NCBI RefSeq assembly: GCF_024198235.1
Contig: NZ_JAKCFB010000065.1
Span: 1 to 36,598, forward strand
Direction of reading: 5' to 3'
From: Myxococcus dinghuensis
Lineage (GTDB): Bacteria > Myxococcota > Myxococcia > Myxococcales > Myxococcaceae
Length of the DNA stretch: 36,598 nucleotides
Shown: one piece after another, positions 31,466-36,598 of the stretch
How positions within the stretch are numbered: the first letter of the stretch is position 1
Layout of the letters: each line of letters starts with the position of its first letter
The notes under the pieces: model-generated
The model's input: only the letters and a program-made list of their open reading frames with translations
Database searches by the model: none
What the model was told of the DNA's origin: nothing
Program-made: the position numbers and the translations under genes

Positions 31466-31490
31466 AGTCCAAACCTGGACTCGGAGGGGG
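31466..31490 (+). promoter_or_regulatory. Leader hairpin and ribosome binding site before the lipase gene
   Basis: AGTCCA-AACC-TGGACT (31466-31481) forms a perfect 6-bp hairpin directly before the strong ribosome binding site GGAGGGGG (31483-31490), 8 nt from the ATG. It may modulate translation or stabilise the mRNA. Confidence 0.4.
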
Positions 31491-31498
31491 TTGTACCC

Positions 31499-34363
31499 AT
31501 GAGAAAGGCGTTGTTCCTCGGGGCCCTGGCCCTGGGCACCGTAGCGTGTGAGCCCGACATCGCGCAGGACGCGGCGCCGAGCGCGGATGACCTCGTCGTC
31601 GCGGAGTTCGACCCGTCTGCGTCCCCGGCCGTGGTGCCGTCGCCCAACGACCTGGCCATCGTGACGCTGCCGGATGGAACGAAGCAGGTGGCCGCGCCGG
31701 TCAACCCCGCCACGCCCGCCGCCGAGCAGGAGTTCACGAAGGACTACCTCAACAGCCTCAACGGCTTCCCGACGACGGCCACGGCCGCCACCACGGTGAA
31801 GGGGCTCAACCCCGCCACGGTGACCGCGGAGACGGTGAAGTTCCTCGACGTCTACGAAGGCACGCCGCTGGCGAAGCCCGTGACGCCGGTGATCGGCTAC
31901 CGCGAGGAGACGAACCAGATCACCCTCAACGCCAACGGCGGCTGGCCCAAGGGTGGCCGCTACGCCGTGTTCATCATCGGCGGTGAGAAGGGCCCGAAGA
32001 CGACCAAGGGCAAGGGCATCATCGGCTCGGCCACCTGGGGCTTCGCCAGCTCCAAGAACTCGCTCGTCACGTGCGAGGACCTGACGGACCCGACCTGCAG
32101 CACCGCCACGGAGCTCATCCCCTCCGTCAAGACCGACCCGGCCGAGCGCCTGGCGGACCAGACGAACAGCGCGCTGCGCCTGGAGCAGGTGCGCCGCGCC
32201 TACGCGCCCCTGCTGGACGCGGCCGTCGCCAAGTTCGGCGTCGCGCGCGAGGACATCGTCCTGGCGTGGACGTTCTCCGTCGTGAACCAGCCGGAGGCCA
32301 CGTTCAACCCGGACGTGACGTCCCCCACGCTCGCCATCCCCTTCCCCAACGACCTGCTGCGCGCCAACGGCAAGCTGAACCTGCCCGGCGCGGACCCGTC
32401 CACCACCAGCGGCCAGCTCATCGCGGGCCTCAACACGCTGGACGGCTGGTCCACCACGGCGCCCATCATCTCGGAGAACAACGCGGGGCTCGGCGCCATC
32501 GACACCGGCTCCAAGCTGGACCCGAACACGCTGGTCGCCGGCAAGAGCGTCCTGCTCATCAAGCTGACGCCGGGCGGCACCACGCCCAAGTACAAGGTCT
32601 GCCTCAACTGTGCCTCCAGCACCAAGCGTGACGGCAGCCCCGCGAACCCCGCGCCCGAGCAGCTGCAGATCGTCCCCGAGGTCCCGCTCGACGGCGGCAG
32701 CCAGTACGCGGTGGTGATGCTCAAGGGCATCAAGGACACCACGGGCCGCACCGTGGCGACCCCCGCCGCCCAGGCCCTCATCCGCCTGAGCTCGACGCTG
32801 GCCGTCAACGGCAAGAGCCAGGTCTCCGCCGTTCCGGACGCCAACGCCGCCGCCCTGGAGCCGGTCCGCGCGGGCATGAAGCCCGTGTTCGACGCGCTGG
32901 CCGCCAAGGGCATCGCGCGCAAGGACATCGTCCTCGCCTGGGTCTTCACCACGCAGAGCACCCGCTCCGTGCTGGAGCAGCTCAACGCGGCCCCCAACGC
33001 CGTGCCGGCCGACCCCATCTTCCTCCAGGACCAGACGCCGCAGCTCAAGGGCGCCATGGCCGCCTCGAGCCTGGACAACTCCTCCGTGGGTCGCGCCTTC
33101 GTGGGCACCTACTACTCGCCCTTCCTGCTGGACGACGTGCAGGGCGCGCTCAACCCCGCGCGCACCGCGCACGCGGACCACGTCCCGTTCTGGCTGTTCC
33201 TGCCCTCCACCGCGGCCCCCGCCGGCGGCTACAAGGTGGTGGTCTTCGGCCACGGCCTGACCAGCAACCGCACCGCGGTGCTGTCCATGGTCAACAACTA
33301 CAACCGCGCGGGCTACGCGGTGGCCGCCATCGACGCCGCCTTCCACGGTGACCGCGCCAGCTGCGCCGGGCTCAACCCGCTGGCCGGCCTGGGCAGCACG
33401 CTCGACTCCCCGGACGAGGCCTGCAACGCGCCGTCCACCTGCGACGTGACGCCCAACAGCGCCACCTTCGGCCGCTGCGTGTCCGCGACCGCCGCGCTGG
33501 ACTGCGACCCGCGTCCCACGGCCGCCACCCCGGGCGACGAGACCTGCCGCGCCGCGAACCAGGGCGTGTGCCTGCCCTCCGGCAAGTGCGAGGGCGGTGA
33601 CTTCAAGCGCAGCGCCTCCGGCGTGCCGCTCATCTCCGGCTGGAACTACCTCAACCTCACCAACCTGTTCGCCACGCGCGACAACTTCCGCCACTCCGTG
33701 GTGGACATCGCGCAGCTCACCCGCATGCTGGCCAGCGACGGCCTCCAGACGCGCCTGTCCGGGGCCTCCGCGGGCACGCTCAACGCCGCCACGGTGGACT
33801 ACGTGGGCCAGAGCCTGGGCAGCTTCCACGGCACCATGGTCGCGTCCGTCAACACCCGCGTCCGCAACGTCGCGCTGAACGTCCCGGGCGGCGACCTGGT
33901 GGACACGCTGCTCCTGGGCCCCGCCTTCGCGCCCCAGCGCAACGGCTTCCTGGACACCCTCGAGGCCCAGGGCCGCGTCTCCGGCACGCCCGCCTTCGAT
34001 GAGTTCATCGTCCTGGCGCGCACCATCCTGGACCCCGCCGCGCCCCGCAACTACGGCTGGTTCCTGGCGAACGCGCCGTCCGCGCCCGAAGGCCGCAAGG
34101 CGTTCATCCAGTACATCACCGGTGACCAGGTCATCCCGAACGCCGTGACGGAGCCGCTCATCGCCTCCGCCAACCGCGACAGCACCAAGACGGTGCAGTC
34201 GTACCTGTTCGACCTGCCCTTCCTGCCCGCGCAGGCGCGTCACCCGTTCATGCTCGTCGTCGACTCGTCCGACCCGGGCAACGCGACCCTCAAGGCCGTG
34301 CGCGACCAGGCGCAGGGTCAGATCATCGAGTTCTTCAACACGGGCGTCGCCCCGCAGCCGTAG
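31499..34363 (+). CDS. Large surface lipoprotein lipase, VolA-like
   Basis: 954 residues. A lipoprotein signal peptide (MRKALFLGALALGTVAC, Cys17; the -3 residue is Thr, a mild deviation) is followed by a long N-terminal region of two similar halves, both with DLDA-type phrases such as RKDIVLAW/REDIVLAW and FPND (about 230-290 and 440-490). An alpha/beta-hydrolase domain follows: VVVFGHGL (oxyanion side) and the nucleophile elbow GQSLG with Ser772, then VVDSSDPGN near the end. A Cys-rich insert (about 618-703, twelve cysteines) lies between these two motifs. The layout matches the VolA/Pla-1 family of extracellular lipases with a Lipase_bact_N domain. Substrate is inferred to be phospholipid or lysophospholipid. 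It is in an operon with a FadL-type channel 30 nt downstream. Confidence 0.87.
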   Translation: MRKALFLGALALGTVACEPDIAQDAAPSADDLVVAEFDPSASPAVVPSPNDLAIVTLPDGTKQVAAPVNPATPAAEQEFTKDYLNSLNGFPTTATAATTVKGLNPATVTAETVKFLDVYEGTPLAKPVTPVIGYREETNQITLNANGGWPKGGRYAVFIIGGEKGPKTTKGKGIIGSATWGFASSKNSLVTCEDLTDPTCSTATELIPSVKTDPAERLADQTNSALRLEQVRRAYAPLLDAAVAKFGVAREDIVLAWTFSVVNQPEATFNPDVTSPTLAIPFPNDLLRANGKLNLPGADPSTTSGQLIAGLNTLDGWSTTAPIISENNAGLGAIDTGSKLDPNTLVAGKSVLLIKLTPGGTTPKYKVCLNCASSTKRDGSPANPAPEQLQIVPEVPLDGGSQYAVVMLKGIKDTTGRTVATPAAQALIRLSSTLAVNGKSQVSAVPDANAAALEPVRAGMKPVFDALAAKGIARKDIVLAWVFTTQSTRSVLEQLNAAPNAVPADPIFLQDQTPQLKGAMAASSLDNSSVGRAFVGTYYSPFLLDDVQGALNPARTAHADHVPFWLFLPSTAAPAGGYKVVVFGHGLTSNRTAVLSMVNNYNRAGYAVAAIDAAFHGDRASCAGLNPLAGLGSTLDSPDEACNAPSTCDVTPNSATFGRCVSATAALDCDPRPTAATPGDETCRAANQGVCLPSGKCEGGDFKRSASGVPLISGWNYLNLTNLFATRDNFRHSVVDIAQLTRMLASDGLQTRLSGASAGTLNAATVDYVGQSLGSFHGTMVASVNTRVRNVALNVPGGDLVDTLLLGPAFAPQRNGFLDTLEAQGRVSGTPAFDEFIVLARTILDPAAPRNYGWFLANAPSAPEGRKAFIQYITGDQVIPNAVTEPLIASANRDSTKTVQSYLFDLPFLPAQARHPFMLVVDSSDPGNATLKAVRDQAQGQIIEFFNTGVAPQP

Positions 34364-34393
34364 CGGATGATCGGCAAGAGAGGACCTATTTCC

Positions 34394-35587
34394 ATGAAGA
34401 AGACACTGTCCCTCGTCACACTGCTTGCCGCCGGTACCACCCAGGCCGCGGGCTTCCAGATCAACACCCAGAGCGCCCGCTCCACGGGCATGGGCAACGC
34501 GGCGGCCGCGTGGCTGGACGACTCGTCCGCCATCTACTCCAACGCCGCCAACATCCTCGGCGTGAACAAGCTGGACGTGCAGGTGGGCGACACCGGCATC
34601 CTGCCCGGCATCAAGTTCACGCCCGTGGGTGGCGCCGAGCAGGGCCAGAAGACGACGCTGTCGCCTCCTCCGCACCTGTTCTTCGTCTACAAGCCGGTGG
34701 AGAAGGCCGCGTTCGGCGTGGGCGTCTACACGCCCTTCGGCGCGCGCAGCCGCTGGGAGGACGGCTTCATCGGCCGCTTCCGCGCCGAGGAGTCGGCGCT
34801 GGCCGTCTACAACATCAACCCCACCGTGGCGTACCAGCTCCACGAGCGGTTCCGCTTCGGCGCGGGCCTCAACATCTACCGGGGCACGCTCGAGCTGAAG
34901 CGCGCGCTGAACTTCGTGGACTCCGAGGGCACCGTGCACCTGGGCGGCGCGTCCTGGGGCTGGGGCTACAACGTCGGCGTGCAGGTGGACGTCCTCCCCA
35001 AGGTGGTGACCTTCGGCCTGCACTACCGCAGCGCCGCGGACCTCACCTTCAAGGGCGACGCGGACTTCCAGAACGTCCCCACGGAGTTCCTGTCCCGCCT
35101 GCCGGACACGCGCGTGCAGGGTGACGTCACGCTGCCCGCCACGGTGGCGGCCGGCATCTCCGTGACGCCGATGGAGAACCTGCGCATCGCCTTCGACGCC
35201 AACTGGGTCGACTGGTCCAGCTTCCAGGAGCTCGCCATCGAGTTCCCGGACAACCCGGCCATCAACAACCCGCTGCCCAAGCGCTGGCACGCCAAGTGGA
35301 ACTACCACCTGGGCGCCGAGTACGGCGTGACGCCGGACCTCCAGGTGCGCCTGGGCTTCATCCTCGACCCGGCCCCGACGCCGGGCGGGACGCTGACGCC
35401 GGACCTGCCGGACGCGAACCGCTTCGGCGTGTCCGCGGGCCTGGGCTACAAGTGGCAGGGCCTGCGCGCCGACCTGGGCTACCAGTTCGTCAGCCTGGCC
35501 GACAAGGAGAGCTACGCGCCGGGCATCAGCGGCACGTACAACGGCTCCGCCCACGTGCTCGGCGTGACGCTCGGCTACGGCATGTAA
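34394..35587 (+). CDS. FadL-family outer-membrane long-chain fatty acid channel
   Basis: 397 residues. Signal peptide MKKTLSLVTLLAAGTTQA (18) then the characteristic FadL beginning AGFQINTQSARSTGMGNAAAA, which forms the hatch of the barrel. SAIYSNAANI takes the NPA-box position. The C-terminal half shows regular barrel strands and ends VLGVTLGYGM. FadL barrels import long-chain fatty acids. The upstream lipase could release these from exogenous lipid, as for VolA-FadL in Vibrio. ATG at 34394 is chosen for the signal peptide and GAGAGGA (34378-34384) 9 nt upstream; the longer frame from 34367 is rejected. A strong terminator follows. Confidence 0.93.
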   Translation: MKKTLSLVTLLAAGTTQAAGFQINTQSARSTGMGNAAAAWLDDSSAIYSNAANILGVNKLDVQVGDTGILPGIKFTPVGGAEQGQKTTLSPPPHLFFVYKPVEKAAFGVGVYTPFGARSRWEDGFIGRFRAEESALAVYNINPTVAYQLHERFRFGAGLNIYRGTLELKRALNFVDSEGTVHLGGASWGWGYNVGVQVDVLPKVVTFGLHYRSAADLTFKGDADFQNVPTEFLSRLPDTRVQGDVTLPATVAAGISVTPMENLRIAFDANWVDWSSFQELAIEFPDNPAINNPLPKRWHAKWNYHLGAEYGVTPDLQVRLGFILDPAPTPGGTLTPDLPDANRFGVSAGLGYKWQGLRADLGYQFVSLADKESYAPGISGTYNGSAHVLGVTLGYGM

Positions 35588-35615
35588 TCGTCCGGCACCT
35601 CACCGGACTCCCCGT

Positions 35616-35652
35616 CGCCCGGGTCTCCACCAGGAGGCCCGGGCGTCGTCGT
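35616..35652. terminator. Strong terminator between convergent genes
   Basis: CGCCCGGGTCTCC (35616-35628), loop ACCA, GGAGGCCCGGGCG (35633-35645) form a 13-bp stem with one G-T pair, followed by TCGTCGTT. It ends the lipase-FadL transcript and may serve the opposite gene too. Confidence 0.8.
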
Positions 35653-35680
35653 TCCAGGCCTCCCGCGCGCGCGGGCCGCT

Positions 35681-36598
35681 TCAGTCGCTGAGGGCGCGCA
35701 CGCGCTCGGCCAGGTTGTAGGTGAACAGCTTGTAGATGCGCAGGGCGGCGTGCTCGTGCGTGTCCAGGTAGTGCTGGAAGTCGGCGCGCGTCACCCGCAG
35801 GCCACGCACCGCCGTGCTCGTGCGCACGAGCGCGGAGGCGGGGCCGTCCAGCAGCAGGGAGATTTCGCCCAGCCACGCGCCGGGCCCCAGCGTGTTGAGC
35901 CGCCGCGCCTCCGGCCCCGGCCCGCTGAAGACCTCCACCGAGCCCTCCAGCAGCACGAGCAGGCCCAGGCCGCGCGCGCCCTTCTCCAGCACCGTCGTCC
36001 CCGCCGGGACGAGCACCTGCTGCGCCATGCGGAACAGGTCCTTCATGTCCTCCAGCGCCAGCTCCCCGAAGATGGGGATGGCCTTGAGGTACTCGTAGCC
36101 GTCCGACTGCGGCGCGGCGCGCTCGGGCGCCGGCGCGCTCTCCACGCCCAATCCCAGACGCCGCAACAGGCGCAGGTGCTCCGCCTCCAGCACCTCGTCC
36201 TCGCGCGCCCCGCCCGACTCCTGGCGCGCGTCCGCCAGCAGCACCAGCGCGCGCCAGGACTCGCCCTGCTCGTCGAGCAGCGCGCACATGCGCAGCACCG
36301 CCTCGCGGCGCCGGGGATGCTCGGGCCCCACGCCGCGCAGCGCCTCCAGCTCCGCGTGGGCGTTGCCCAGGGAATGATAGACATCCGCGGCCTCCAGCGG
36401 CCGCTGCAGGCGTGTGAGGCATTGGGCCATGGACTCGCGCGCGTCGAGCGCCTGGTACAGCTCCAGCGCCCGCTCCAGCGCGCCGGCCCGCTCGAACGCC
36501 GCCGCCGCGCGGGCGCGCTCCCCGGCGCGCAGCCACGCCTCCGCGGCCGGCAGCAACGCGTCCGCCTGTTCGTGCAGCGCCGCCGCCGCCGCGTCCGC
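35681..36598 (-). CDS. Tetratricopeptide-like and cyclic-nucleotide-binding-fold protein, cut by the window edge
   Basis: At least 305 residues are visible; the reading frame remains open to the right edge, so the start is outside. The N-terminal half is helical with repeats of a TPR-like type (AAAAFERAGALERALELYQAL, LEAADVYHSLGNAHAELEAL). The C-terminal half (about 165 residues) is a CRP-type cyclic-nucleotide-binding domain: IPIFGELALEDMKDLF, VLVPAGTTVLEKG, LLVLLEGSVEVF, GPGAWLGEISLLLDGP, LRVTRADFQHYLD. In the phosphate-binding cassette the usual arginine after GE-x-x-L-x-x-x-P is replaced (GPASALVRT), so ligand binding is doubtful. No DNA-binding domain follows. Function inferred only from the fold. 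Confidence 0.85.
   Translation of the reverse strand, partial: ADAAAAALHEQADALLPAAEAWLRAGERARAAAAFERAGALERALELYQALDARESMAQCLTRLQRPLEAADVYHSLGNAHAELEALRGVGPEHPRRREAVLRMCALLDEQGESWRALVLLADARQESGGAREDEVLEAEHLRLLRRLGLGVESAPAPERAAPQSDGYEYLKAIPIFGELALEDMKDLFRMAQQVLVPAGTTVLEKGARGLGLLVLLEGSVEVFSGPGPEARRLNTLGPGAWLGEISLLLDGPASALVRTSTAVRGLRVTRADFQHYLDTHEHAALRIYKLFTYNLAERVRALSD

Noticed and set aside
31400..35554. A 1384-residue minus-strand frame
   Set aside because: It is antisense to both the lipase and the FadL gene, runs through two real genes and has no recognisable domain.

Overview
The window is high-GC DNA in the style of the Myxococcota, most likely Myxococcus or a close relative. The signs are the strong G/C third-position bias, a SitBAI-type toxin cassette, PilZ and orphan two-component proteins, and many secreted proteins of unknown function. 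No rRNA, tRNA or insertion sequence was seen.

Left arm, 1-2685. A CRISPR array of 27 visible repeats (26 spacers, two of them tandemly duplicated) is read on the minus strand. Its repeat ends in GTTGAAAC on that strand, its leader lies to the right, and the partial repeat at the window edge carries a mismatch. The leader is followed by a frameshifted, internally deleted cas2 whose C-terminal end is still recognisable. No intact cas gene is present. Where cas1 and the rest of a type I-C-like operon would be expected, the sequence passes into a gene set on the other strand.

Toxin cassette, 2686-6988. Three overlapping plus-strand genes encode a predicted outer-membrane beta-barrel (SitB position), a lipoprotein with a C-terminal His-rich nuclease-like domain (SitA5/TIGR02269-like) and a small soluble protein (immunity position). 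A secreted protein of unknown function follows.

Metabolic and envelope block, 7267-13320. It holds an aldehyde dehydrogenase-family protein, an esterase-family hydrolase, a MATE exporter and a beta-propeller lipoprotein.

Stress and energy block, 13486-21500. An Hsp70 gene and a two-REC/PilZ response regulator form an operon divergent from atpH. A degenerate sensor kinase separates atpH from atpA. atpG, atpD and atpC do not follow atpA. A HAD hydrolase lies convergent to atpA.

Right arm, 21677-36598. It holds a small membrane coiled-coil protein, a Cys-rich secreted protein, two paralogous 'ARFG' proteins flanking a single-domain response regulator, a MobA/MocA-like nucleotidyltransferase, a CBS protein, a patatin-like phospholipase without a signal peptide, an OmpA-domain protein, a small secreted protein, a VolA-like surface lipase in tandem with a FadL-type channel, and a cyclic-nucleotide-binding-fold protein cut by the right edge.

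Regulatory DNA is rich. Several genes have a GCTA/TAGC-type -10 element only about 10-12 nt from the ATG and no Shine-Dalgarno sequence, which suggests leaderless transcripts. Several perfect inverted repeats look like operators, and most gene ends carry strong GC hairpins.
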